This document shows positions 46,144-55,136 of a DNA stretch of 64,000 nucleotides, in pieces. Position 1 is the stretch's first letter; the number at the start of each line of letters is the position of its first letter. The DNA comes from Arcobacter siniprincipis (GTDB lineage: Bacteria > Campylobacterota > Campylobacteria > Campylobacterales > Arcobacteraceae). Location of the stretch: the NCBI RefSeq assembly GCF_048571125.1, contig NZ_CP182343.1:1488001-1552000 (forward strand), in the 5' to 3' direction. Position numbers and translations under genes: made by a program. Under the pieces are notes generated by a model. That model was not told the DNA's origin and did no database searches. It saw nothing but the letters and a program-made list of their open reading frames with translations.

Positions 46144-46848
46144 ATGATGAAACAAAGTGGAATCCTATTTATAGGCAAAAAGATAATTAAATCCCTAATG
46201 CTAACTTCTGCATTATTAGTTTCAGCACAAGCTGATTTTTTAATGACACTTACAGATAAAGATGGAGTTGAAGAGAGTCTTTGTGTGAAAAGTTATAGCT
46301 TTTCAAATAATTTAGTAAGCCTTCATAATAAAAGTGGACAATATATAGATGAATACTCTACAACAAAAGAAGTCCTTACAAATAAAACTTGGGATGGAAA
46401 ACCTGTTTATAGAAGAGTTTTTGCTAATTTAACTGGTATGATAAATGATGGTCAATGGAGAAGTTTAAATTTTAATAATGCATCTGATAACATAGAAAAT
46501 CTAGTTGATGCTGAAGTTAAAATAGGTAACTTTCATGAACATTATACTTTACATGCATCAAAAACTACACAATTTAGATATTACATAAATAAAAATTCTT
46601 TTGGATATATAACTACTGAATCTTATGCTAATTCTTCTACTCCTGTAACAGTTGTATTAGAATACACAAAAACAACAGACACTGCTCAATCTAATACAAA
46701 TGAACTAACAACTTTAGTCCACTACTTACCAAGTGATTCTACAAATGGTGGATATATAACAAAATCAACAAAAAACTTAAAAATAGGCTTTTTTGAAAAC
46801 TACACATATGATGCTTCAACAAATTCTTGTATAGCACCAGCAAATTAA
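46144..46848 (+). CDS. Secreted paralog 2 of 5
   Basis: A 234-residue member of the same tandem family, with signal sequence (SLMLTSALLVSAQA) after the shared NGILLA-like start (SGILFIGKK). The first 60 mature bases are nearly identical to paralog 1, and the C-terminal third (SNTNELTTLVHYLPSDST, ENYTYDASTNSCIAPAN) is also close. The middle (residues about 85-150) diverges. It starts with a double ATG after AAGGA and lies 12 bp after paralog 1, so one transcript is likely. Confidence 0.72.
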   Translation: MMKQSGILFIGKKIIKSLMLTSALLVSAQADFLMTLTDKDGVEESLCVKSYSFSNNLVSLHNKSGQYIDEYSTTKEVLTNKTWDGKPVYRRVFANLTGMINDGQWRSLNFNNASDNIENLVDAEVKIGNFHEHYTLHASKTTQFRYYINKNSFGYITTESYANSSTPVTVVLEYTKTTDTAQSNTNELTTLVHYLPSDSTNGGYITKSTKNLKIGFFENYTYDASTNSCIAPAN

Positions 46849-46860
46849 TAAGGAAATAAA

Positions 46861-47562
46861 ATGATGGAAAGAAATGGAATCCTGCTAGCAGGTAAAAAAA
46901 TATTAAGTACAATAGCCCTAACATCTTTGGCAATTTTGCCTTTGCAAGCAGATCTACAAATGACTCTTATGGATAAAGATGGCACAGAAATAAAAGAGTG
47001 TATCAAAAGTTATAGCTTTTCAAATAACCTAGAAAGCCTTGCTAAACAAAAAGGAGTAGCACAAGATGTTTATTCAGAAGAAGAAACACTTACAAATAAA
47101 ATATTGTTTGGTAAACCTGTTTATAGAAAATTATTTCGATTTACTATAAAGAAAAAAGATTTGACTATTAATACTGGATTAACAGGAATATATAGAGCTG
47201 AACTAAGTAACTTCACTATATATGGAACAAATGGTTTTACTGTTAATTCTTCTGATACTTTTCTAATGAGTAAAGGTGGTGAAATTCGTGCATTTACAAG
47301 TACCAATGGTACACAAATAGTAGTAAGGGTTCCTGATGGTCATAAAGATTTTGATAATGTTACAGGTTATGTTATTTTAGAATACATAAAAACAATAGAC
47401 GTAGTAAATACAACACCAAACACTTTCAAATCATACATACATTACATACCAAGCTCATCTACAACAGATGAAGTGACTACAAAAGATTTAGAAAATAAAG
47501 GTGTGATTTTTGATAAAAATTATACTTATGATTCTTCAACAGATTCTTGTATAAAAAATTAA
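46861..47562 (+). CDS. Secreted paralog 3 of 5
   Basis: A 233-residue member of the family. MMERNGILLAGKK opens the protein, followed by a signal (ALTSLAILPLQA). Motifs CIKSYSFSNNLESLAKQKG, GKPVYRKLF and YTYDSSTDSC are kept. The central region (about residues 88-160) is unlike the other copies (TGIYRAELSNFTIYGTNGFT). Twelve bases separate it from paralog 2. Confidence 0.72.
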   Translation: MMERNGILLAGKKILSTIALTSLAILPLQADLQMTLMDKDGTEIKECIKSYSFSNNLESLAKQKGVAQDVYSEEETLTNKILFGKPVYRKLFRFTIKKKDLTINTGLTGIYRAELSNFTIYGTNGFTVNSSDTFLMSKGGEIRAFTSTNGTQIVVRVPDGHKDFDNVTGYVILEYIKTIDVVNTTPNTFKSYIHYIPSSSTTDEVTTKDLENKGVIFDKNYTYDSSTDSCIKN

Positions 47563-47587
47563 ATATATAAAATAAAAAAGGATAAAA

Positions 47588-48271
47588 ATGATGGAAAGAA
47601 ATGGAATCCTGCTAGCAGGTAAAAAATTATTAGTTTTAGGATTATTAGGATTGACTTCAGTATTTGCTGATTATAAATTAGTACTAACAGATGTAAATGG
47701 AAATCAAACAAATGAGTGTGTAAAAAGTTATAGTTTTTCAAATAACTTAGAAAGTATAGCAAATCAAACTGGTGTAGCAAAGAATATTTATTCTGAAGAA
47801 GAAGTGATGACTAATACAGTTTATTTAGGTAAACCAGTGTATAGAAAACTTGTTACTATACCTTCTAATTTAATAGGAGATAAAAAATGGCATGAAATGA
47901 AATATATAAATCCTGCAAAAAATATAGAGACACTAATCTCAGCGAGAGAAATTGGAGCAGGATATTTAGGTGCAACTTCTTTAAGAGGTGATAATGATGA
48001 TATATTTTATGTTCTTTTACCAACTAAAATTGGATATGTTTTTGGTGCTAATAGAATAGCATTTTTTAATGGTAAAAAAGTAGCTTTAGAATACACAAAA
48101 ACAACAGATACTGCAAGTAGTACACCAAATAAATTTAAATCGCATCTTCACTATACATTAAGCTCATCTACAAATGATGAAGTAATAACAAAAGATATGG
48201 AAAATCTGGGAGTTCAGCTTTTAAAAGGTTATTCATATGATACATCAACTAACAGTTGTACTAAAAACTAA
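47588..48271 (+). CDS. Secreted paralog 4 of 5
   Basis: A 227-residue member of the family. The same start MMERNGILLAGKK is encoded by nearly identical DNA to paralog 3. Signal LVLGLLGLTSVFA. Motifs CVKSYSFSNNLESIANQTG, GKPVYRK, LEYTKTTDTASS and YSYDTSTNSC. The central part differs again (GAGYLGATSLRGDNDDIFYV). Confidence 0.72.
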   Translation: MMERNGILLAGKKLLVLGLLGLTSVFADYKLVLTDVNGNQTNECVKSYSFSNNLESIANQTGVAKNIYSEEEVMTNTVYLGKPVYRKLVTIPSNLIGDKKWHEMKYINPAKNIETLISAREIGAGYLGATSLRGDNDDIFYVLLPTKIGYVFGANRIAFFNGKKVALEYTKTTDTASSTPNKFKSHLHYTLSSSTNDEVITKDMENLGVQLLKGYSYDTSTNSCTKN

Positions 48272-48285
48272 AATAAGGAAATAAA

Positions 48286-49041
48286 ATGATGGCAAGAAAT
48301 GGAATCCTGTTAGCAGGTAAAAGAGTCTTATTTACGATAGTTATTGGAATATTGTGTTCACTATCCTTAAGTGCAGATTATGAACTTACAATTACAAATA
48401 ATGATGGAATAGAGACTAAAAAGTGTATAAAAAGTTATAGCTTTTCTAATAACCTAGAGAGTATTGCAAAACAAAATGGAGTAGGACAAGATATTTATTC
48501 TAAAGAAGAAACTTTAACTAATAAGGTTTATTTAGGGAAACCAGTTTATCGAAAAGTTTTTACTTTTGATGATTATATAGTTCCCGTAGGTTCATCTGGA
48601 GTTAATAAATATACAGATGTAATTTCTGAAGATATTGATAGAATAGTTAATTTTGACTTTGATGGCTATTTAAATGATGGAAATGATGAAATTTTAGTAT
48701 CTGGAAATACTTCACAAAATTATAGTATATTTAACTCAGCAAATACTTATCATATATCTGCAGATTATAGAAAGTCTAATAATAAGATTGGAGTGTATTT
48801 AAAAAATAATATAGCTTTAAGTAATTCTTGGAAAGTTAGTGATTTAAGAGTAACAGTTGAATACACAAAAATAACAGATTCAGTAAGTACATCACAAAAT
48901 AAATTTAAATCATATTTCCACTATATCTTAAGTTCAAGTCAAACAGATGAATTGATTAGTATAGATTTAAAAGATACTGGTGTTAGATTTAAAGAGGGTT
49001 ATACTTATGACTCTTCTACAAATAGTTGTATAAAAAATTAA
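48286..49041 (+). CDS. Secreted paralog 5 of 5
   Basis: The longest member, 251 residues. Start MMARNGILLAGKRV, signal (VIGILCSLSLSA), motifs CIKSYSFSNNLESIAKQNG, GKPVYRKVF, VEYTKITDSVS and YTYDSSTNSC. The central insert is larger (SEDIDRIVNFDFDGYLNDGN). Last gene of the cluster before a hairpin and the convergent integrase gene. Confidence 0.72.
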   Translation: MMARNGILLAGKRVLFTIVIGILCSLSLSADYELTITNNDGIETKKCIKSYSFSNNLESIAKQNGVGQDIYSKEETLTNKVYLGKPVYRKVFTFDDYIVPVGSSGVNKYTDVISEDIDRIVNFDFDGYLNDGNDEILVSGNTSQNYSIFNSANTYHISADYRKSNNKIGVYLKNNIALSNSWKVSDLRVTVEYTKITDSVSTSQNKFKSYFHYILSSSQTDELISIDLKDTGVRFKEGYTYDSSTNSCIKN

Positions 49042-49059
49042 AAAAGAATCTTATTAAAA

Positions 49060-49093
49060 GGGATATTAGCATCTTAGAAGATTGCTAGTACCC
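49060..49093. terminator. Hairpin after the secreted paralog cluster
   Basis: GGGATATTAGCA (from 49060) pairs imperfectly with TGCTAGTACCC (ending 49093). There is no T run, so its strength as a terminator is doubtful. Confidence 0.4.
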
Positions 49094-49139
49094 TAATCCG
49101 TTATGCCTAAATCTACTTTAAATTATCAGCATTTAAGTT

Positions 49140-50246
49140 TTATGATTCAGTTAAAAGCTGAATAGTTGCATTAGCAACTTCAGAACCTTTTTTATAAGGT
49201 ATTGATAAATACTTTTTAATAGTATTTAAATCAGAATGCCCTAACGCTCCTGATAAATAAGTTGCATTAACTCCTTGTTCTGCCATAGCTGATACAACTA
49301 CATTTCTCAAATAGTGAATTCCAAAGTTTGGATTATTTAATGCCTTTTTTAATTTTCTTGTTTGAGTTTGAATATTTTGAATATAAGATGTTGAATCTGT
49401 TGGAGATTCAAAAACATAATGTTTTTTATTTGTTTCCATCGCTAAGAGGAGTAGGGCGATCGATTCTGGTAGAATAAAAGTTTGTTCTTCACCATTTTTA
49501 GTATTTGGTAAAGTATATGACATGTTATCAAAATCAATGTATTCCCATCTAAGTGTTAATATCTCTGATCTTCTTCTTCCTTGTAATGCAAATAAAAATA
49601 AAGCTTGAAAATATATGTCATTTTTAAATATAGTCATTATGGCATTGTATATCTCTTTTAATAATACAGATGCATTTTGAACTTTCTTTTTTGTATTTGG
49701 TCTTTTTACTGTAATACCATCACATGGATTAAATGATATGATTCTATTTACTATAGCACTTTTAAACACTGGATTTAATATCTCTAATGCAGTTTTCTGA
49801 CTTCTAGCACTTAGTCCAAGTGATTTAACATTGTTAATAATAGACTTAATATGTATTTGCCTTATGTCCTTAATCTTTTTATTACCGATTATATCTTTGA
49901 TGTGTTTTTTGTAATAGTTTACAATAGAGATTTTCCATCTATTTCCACTATAAGAGCTACTCTCTTCCATAGTGTTAAAATATTGTTTTATAAAAGTATC
50001 TAGTTTGATATTTTCATTAAAATTAGTTTCTTGAGAATCATTTTTAATTTTATCAATGTATTCAAGTGTATCAATCTTTGCTTTTTTGATTCTTGTTTTT
50101 TTATCCCATGCTTGATTTGTATATGTAAAAACTTTTTGTTTAACTTTGTAGTTAATCTTACAATTTAAATAAAATTTATCATATTTTGCATTTGCATATA
50201 AACCTGTATCGATTTTATTTATAAACTCTTTTCTATTAACTGCCAT
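49140..50246 (-). CDS. int: Island integrase (tyrosine recombinase)
   Basis: A 368-residue tyrosine integrase with an N-terminal arm-binding domain (NRKEFINKIDTGLYANAKYD, KAKIDTLEYIDKI), a core-binding domain (about 80-175) and a catalytic domain with R225 (GRRRSE), H311-x-x-R314 (HYLRN), H337 (GHSD) and Y346. It is transcribed leftward, with its start 138 bp from the right attachment repeat. That placement and direction suit the integrase of the tRNA-Glu island. Arm-type direct repeats TGGGACATAC lie just upstream of it and at the other island end. Confidence 0.93.
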   Translation of the reverse strand: MAVNRKEFINKIDTGLYANAKYDKFYLNCKINYKVKQKVFTYTNQAWDKKTRIKKAKIDTLEYIDKIKNDSQETNFNENIKLDTFIKQYFNTMEESSSYSGNRWKISIVNYYKKHIKDIIGNKKIKDIRQIHIKSIINNVKSLGLSARSQKTALEILNPVFKSAIVNRIISFNPCDGITVKRPNTKKKVQNASVLLKEIYNAIMTIFKNDIYFQALFLFALQGRRRSEILTLRWEYIDFDNMSYTLPNTKNGEEQTFILPESIALLLLAMETNKKHYVFESPTDSTSYIQNIQTQTRKLKKALNNPNFGIHYLRNVVVSAMAEQGVNATYLSGALGHSDLNTIKKYLSIPYKKGSEVANATIQLLTES

Positions 50247-50256
50247 CTAAAATCCT

Positions 50257-50279
50257 TGGGACATACTTTTGGGACATAC
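50257..50279 (+). promoter_or_regulatory. Probable integrase arm-type sites, right end
   Basis: Two direct copies of TGGGACATAC (50257-50266 and 50270-50279) lie between the integrase start and attR. They are identical to the pair near the left end and may also overlap the integrase promoter. Confidence 0.55.
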
Positions 50280-50383
50280 CTTTTTATGTATTATTATAGT
50301 ATGAAATAAATTAATAAGAATTTAAGAATCCCATAAAAACGATGATATATAATAAAATAAATCTTAATAAATGATATGTTTAT

Positions 50384-50430
50384 AGGATTTCCTCCTGTAA
50401 ACTCAAGTTCGAATCTTGATGGGGTCGCCA
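50384..50430 (+). repeat. Attachment repeat between islands 1 and 2
   Basis: An exact 47-bp copy of the tRNA-Glu 3' end (11018-11064). It lacks the 5' half of the tRNA and is not a functional tRNA gene. It is the right end of the large island and the left end of the small one. Confidence 0.92.
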
Positions 50431-50783
50431 TTTACACGTACCATAAATACGTGCTTCAAAAGAAAAATAACTATTTAATTATTTTAATATTTATCTCTAG
50501 GTGTCCTTTTAGGTGTGCATTATTATTTGTATTTCTGTATAGATTTCCTATTTTATAGCATTTTACTTATAATAATTAGGTGTCCTTTTTGATTGTGATA
50601 AATGAAAATACAAGTAAAAAATATACAGAATATAATAATCTAAAGTTAAATATAGTAAAAAATAAAAAACAATTTATAGAGTAAACAAAATCTTTTATTA
50701 TTTGTATATATTCTAATAATTAACAACAGCCAAAGAACTTTATATATATAATATTATTAATTCTAAAGAGGAGTATTTGCTTG
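50431..50783. promoter_or_regulatory. Left end of the small island with its own arm-type repeats
   Basis: No gene. Direct copies of AGGTGTCCTTTT occur at 50499-50510 and 50578-50590, and the same element recurs near the other end (54796-54808). These differ from the TGGGACATAC sites, so this island was inserted by a different integrase. The promoter of the downstream gene must lie in the AT-rich end. Confidence 0.55.
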
Positions 50784-53700
50784 ATGGATTATATAAAACA
50801 GTTAGACTATATAAGTGAAAAGTTATTATTCATAAAATTAAAAGTTGAGCAAGATACAAAAAATGGATTATTTGATATAAATAAATATGGTGAAGATATA
50901 TTTATGCATCTTTTAAATAGTGCTTATGGTTTTAAAATAAATAATGCTAACGAAGTTTTTCATGATAATTTTCCTGCTATAGATTTAATTGATGAAGAAA
51001 ATAAATTCTTTATTCAAGTAACCTCTACATTAACTACAAATAAAATTTACTCTACAATTAAAAAGAAAGATGAGAATGAAGAATTAAAAGAGTACAAACA
51101 TTATAAATTAAAAATGTGTTATCTTGCAGGAAAGCCAGATTTTGGTAATCTTGCAAGTTTAAACTTGGAGAAAAAAGGTATTGAAAAAGAAGATTTACTA
51201 GACCTTGATAGTATTATATCTATTGCACGAAAAAACCAACAAAAATGTAAAGATATATATAATACTTTAAACCAGAGACTTGATAGTAAAGCATATAACC
51301 TTGATATAGAAAATTATTTTAATAAGTTTGAAGCTCAATTAAATAAAGAAATTACTAAAAAATTTTATTCTTATAATAAAGACTTTGAAAGCTTTTTACA
51401 ATCCAATAATAATGTTTTAGAAGTATTTGGAACAGGAGGACATGGGAAATCCCATCTATTAAAATATTTGGCTTCTTTAAAAAATGAATATACTCCAATA
51501 ATATTCACAAAACAAGATAATGTTGAAGCTGACTTAAAAAAGTTAGATTTTGCTAAACAATATTTATTAATTTATGATGATATAGATAAGTTTTTAGAAA
51601 ATAGTGTGTCTAGTATTTTCTCTTTTTTAATAGATAGTGGTTCTAAAATAATGATTTCTTATAGAACTGCATCAAAACATTTAGTTGAAGAAAAAATCTC
51701 AAAGTTTAATGCATTAAAAACGCAAGAATTACCTATAATTTGGAGTAATGGTGAAATCAAAGATTTAATACTTTTATTAAGACCAGATGCAACTGACTTT
51801 GCAATCAATAGTATAAATAATCAGTTTAATTCAAATCCTTTTTTAATTACACAAGCTTTGAAAGGTGATATTGATGGAATTAAGAATTTTTCTAAAAACA
51901 TATTAAGTGATTCTGTTAAAGCATTGAAAAGGCTTGAGATAAAAATATTTGAAATTGAGAAGTTATTGTTTAGAATTGCTTTATTAAGTCCATGCCCAAG
52001 AAACTTAATAGATATAAATGATAATGACAAAGTTAATCAACTTATAACTGTAGGTATTTTAAGAGAGCTAAATAATAAAATTAGATTTAATCCAGATGTA
52101 TTGGGTGACTTATATTTAACTAGTTTTGTAAAAAATTATGAAAATAAATATAAAGAGATAGCTCTTGAGTATATGGCAGATAATTTGGAGCTTATAATTA
52201 CTAATCTATCTTATGTATTAGGATATGAAGATAATGATGGGTTAGAACTATTTTTCAAAGATATAGTTAAAGGGTGGTTGAAAAATGAAGATTTTAGAAG
52301 TTCAAATTTAAGAATATTATATAGAATTGTAAGATATGCACCTTTTGAGTCATTTATGTACTTAAAGGAAGTAACTACTATTTTAGAAATAAAAGAAAAT
52401 GAATACCCAAAAAATGGGGGAATCATGGATATTGTATCTAAAATTAGTGAAGTAGATTTTAATATCTCTGATGAACATATAAATTTAGGAAGTCTAGTTC
52501 CAATAATCAATAAACTAATTTCAAATTTAAAAAATGAAAGAGATTCAGGAAGATTACAGATCAAACACTTAATTGATTTTTTAGTTTCTACTAAAGTTCA
52601 ATCTTTCCCCAAACCATATTTTGCAAATCATAATATAAGTTCTGTTTTTAATGACATGATTATTCCTTATGAATCAAAAAATAATGATGTAATCATTGAA
52701 GCTTTAGAAGAAATGAAAAAATGGGTAAATAATGATTCAATGAATTTAAATAAATTAGATATTTTAAAAAGTGCTTTAAGTAATCTATTTATGGGGTCAA
52801 AGTCTATGTATTTTGATACAAAAAGAATCGAGTTTGATACTTCAAAAGAGAATATTAGAAAAGTAATTGATAAAGCAAAAGAGATAGTATTGATAATGCT
52901 AAAGAGCTCTAATATTGATTTAAAATGTAGAGCATTGGATATATTAAGGGATGTTGGAAATAGTATCAATGAAGAATTACAAGCTAAAAATGAACAATAT
53001 TATTATGAGATAACAATTGAGTTATTTGAGAATATGAAAGAGCAACTAACTAAAGTTAATGATTATAAATTCTTATCAAAACTTGAAGAAGTTTTATTCA
53101 ATGCAATGGCTTTTAGAAAACACAAAGATGAAGCATTTTCATTATTTTTGGATATTCCACGAACACCAATTTTTATATTTAATCAATGTCTTGTTAGTAC
53201 AATGTTCACAGTATATAATTTAGATAAATTTATAGATGAGTATCATAAACAAGAAGATGTGCATAAATGGTTATTTGATAAGTATCAAAATAGACATGAT
53301 ACAAATATTTCAGAGGATGATATAGGTTTATATAATTATTTTATTAAGTCTCATACAACAGAAGATGATTTTATTAATTTTGTTAATACATTACATTTTA
53401 TTGAAAATAGTACTAATTCATATAAGTTCTCTACTGAACTTACTAAACTATTAAATTACTGGTACGAACAGAAACCACAACTTTTCAAAAACTTAGCTAT
53501 TAAAGGTATAGCAAATATTAGTAATAATGCTGTATCTAAAACTATTGATAATTTTCTATTTGATTTAGGACTTACAACGTTAGATATAGATTGCATTGAT
53601 GAAACATTAGAGACTAGTGAATTAATAAGATATGTTGGAAATTCATTTAAAAGTAAGAATATTGAATTATATCAAAAGCTATTAACAATATTTAAAGAAA

Positions 53701-54686
53701 AAGAAAAGGAAAGTATATCCTGGTTTATAGATAACTCGTTTATGAATATATATAGTATTCTAAAAGATAATACAGACTTTAATACCTATAAACCTTATAT
53801 ACATGAACTATTAGATTTGATAATTAAACATAGAATAACTCCATCAATTTATTTAATTTTTATCTTGGAAAATTTAGAAAAAAATAATATAAGTTTTGAA
53901 CTTGTTAAAGACAAACTTAGAAAAATAGTTTATATTCCTTCTTATAAAGAAGATTTAGAAGAAATAAAAATTAGCAAAGAAGATTTAAAAAAACTATTTC
54001 ATTTTTTAGACTACAAAATAGAAGATATTTTTGCAAGGGTTTTCTTAAAAATATTTGCAAAAGTAATATTCTTTAATTATAAGAAAGAGCATAATATTCA
54101 AGAGTGTTATTTAATACAAGATTATGTAAAAGACTATGAAGATTATAAAGAGTTTATTTCATTAGTTCTTGATTACTATAATAACTTCACTTATACACAA
54201 GCTAATGAAGAAGAAGTACCAATAGATTATAAAATTGATATTAATTATTTTTTTAGTGGTTTAAAAAATGAGAATTTTGAAAGATACATTAATGAACTCA
54301 TTGAAAATAATAATAAAGAAGAGATACTTGTACTTATCAATGCAATACCAATAAAAGCTAAATATAAAGAGTTATTGATTAATACTCTTAACTTCTTAAG
54401 TACAAACAATTTGGATGAAAAGATAATTACTTTATTAACCAAAGAAAGAGTATCTACATCTGTGTATGTCGGATTGCTAAATGATAAAACATCTAATATA
54501 GATAAAGGTTTTACTTATGATTTTGTAATGAAGGAACTAAATAATCAAGAAGAATTGTTCGTTTATATTTCTAAGAGCACTGTTTTAGATGTAGATGTTC
54601 TAAGTAAAATTGAGGATATAGTAGCTGAAATTCAAGTGACAAAAAATATTGTTTTAGAAATAAATCTTGAGCAGACAATAACTTAA
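50784..54686 (+). CDS. SMEK-domain STAND-like NTPase, predicted defence protein
   Basis: A 1300-residue protein. ATG 50784 is preferred to the TTG just before it because AAAGAGGAG lies 10 bases upstream. The N-terminal domain (about residues 1-110) matches the SMEK type: YGEDIFMHLLNSAYGF, then NFPAIDLIDEENKFFIQVTS with D67 and Q78-x-T80, which sit where a PD-(D/E)xK nuclease would place its metal ligands. The P-loop NTPase follows, with G216-T-G-G-H-G-K-S and Walker B LLIYDDIDKF (D265, D266). About 900 residues of helical repeat-like sequence complete it, with no transmembrane part. This nuclease-NTPase-repeat order is that of STAND-type antiphage sensors. It is the only gene of the small island. 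Confidence 0.78.
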   Translation: MDYIKQLDYISEKLLFIKLKVEQDTKNGLFDINKYGEDIFMHLLNSAYGFKINNANEVFHDNFPAIDLIDEENKFFIQVTSTLTTNKIYSTIKKKDENEELKEYKHYKLKMCYLAGKPDFGNLASLNLEKKGIEKEDLLDLDSIISIARKNQQKCKDIYNTLNQRLDSKAYNLDIENYFNKFEAQLNKEITKKFYSYNKDFESFLQSNNNVLEVFGTGGHGKSHLLKYLASLKNEYTPIIFTKQDNVEADLKKLDFAKQYLLIYDDIDKFLENSVSSIFSFLIDSGSKIMISYRTASKHLVEEKISKFNALKTQELPIIWSNGEIKDLILLLRPDATDFAINSINNQFNSNPFLITQALKGDIDGIKNFSKNILSDSVKALKRLEIKIFEIEKLLFRIALLSPCPRNLIDINDNDKVNQLITVGILRELNNKIRFNPDVLGDLYLTSFVKNYENKYKEIALEYMADNLELIITNLSYVLGYEDNDGLELFFKDIVKGWLKNEDFRSSNLRILYRIVRYAPFESFMYLKEVTTILEIKENEYPKNGGIMDIVSKISEVDFNISDEHINLGSLVPIINKLISNLKNERDSGRLQIKHLIDFLVSTKVQSFPKPYFANHNISSVFNDMIIPYESKNNDVIIEALEEMKKWVNNDSMNLNKLDILKSALSNLFMGSKSMYFDTKRIEFDTSKENIRKVIDKAKEIVLIMLKSSNIDLKCRALDILRDVGNSINEELQAKNEQYYYEITIELFENMKEQLTKVNDYKFLSKLEEVLFNAMAFRKHKDEAFSLFLDIPRTPIFIFNQCLVSTMFTVYNLDKFIDEYHKQEDVHKWLFDKYQNRHDTNISEDDIGLYNYFIKSHTTEDDFINFVNTLHFIENSTNSYKFSTELTKLLNYWYEQKPQLFKNLAIKGIANISNNAVSKTIDNFLFDLGLTTLDIDCIDETLETSELIRYVGNSFKSKNIELYQKLLTIFKEKEKESISWFIDNSFMNIYSILKDNTDFNTYKPYIHELLDLIIKHRITPSIYLIFILENLEKNNISFELVKDKLRKIVYIPSYKEDLEEIKISKEDLKKLFHFLDYKIEDIFARVFLKIFAKVIFFNYKKEHNIQECYLIQDYVKDYEDYKEFISLVLDYYNNFTYTQANEEEVPIDYKIDINYFFSGLKNENFERYINELIENNNKEEILVLINAIPIKAKYKELLINTLNFLSTNNLDEKIITLLTKERVSTSVYVGLLNDKTSNIDKGFTYDFVMKELNNQEELFVYISKSTVLDVDVLSKIEDIVAEIQVTKNIVLEINLEQTIT

Positions 54687-54795
54687 AATAAATAGAATAT
54701 CTAATATGAAATAGACAGTGCTAAAATGTAGTAGATTTTAGAACTGCCTATATATAGTACTTATTTATTTTCAAAACGACTTTTATAAATATGTT

Positions 54796-54808
54796 AGGTG
54801 TCCTTTTT
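54796..54808 (+). promoter_or_regulatory. Arm-type repeat, right end of the small island
   Basis: AGGTGTCCTTTTT, the third copy of the element seen at 50499 and 50578, lies 115 bp inside the right attachment repeat. The flank TTAGGTGTCC...ATTGT is also shared with the copy at 50578. Confidence 0.5.
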
Positions 54809-54923
54809 TATTGTAAATTAATGTAAATTTATACTATCTATTCAATATTAAAAACTTCAAAACTACCTATAAAATGGCATTTTATTGCCTATTTGTAAAT
54901 ACCTGTAAATATAAAACGTAAGA

Positions 54924-54967
54924 ATTTCCTCCTGTAAACTCAAGTTCGAATCTTGATGGGGTCGCCA
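54924..54967 (+). repeat. Right attachment repeat of the small island
   Basis: A 44-bp exact copy of the tRNA-Glu 3' end, from ATTTCCTCC to CCA. It marks the end of the tandem islands; ordinary chromosomal genes follow. Between 54687 and 55136 I see no gene. Confidence 0.9.
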
Positions 54968-55136
54968 ACTTTAAATATAAATCATAAAAAGAAGTGATAT
55001 ATAAGGTTATCGTTATCACTTAAACACTCTCTTCTTCTTAATCTTCTTCTTTTATCAAAGATTTAATTAATATGACAAAAACTTCATAAATTATTCATAT
55101 GCTATTCATAAGAAATAAATAAAATCAAATAAATTT

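Noticed and set aside
50376..50558. Rightward open frame of 60 codons over the attachment repeat
   Set aside because: It runs through the tRNA-derived repeat and arm-type sites, and has no ribosome site or protein-like composition.
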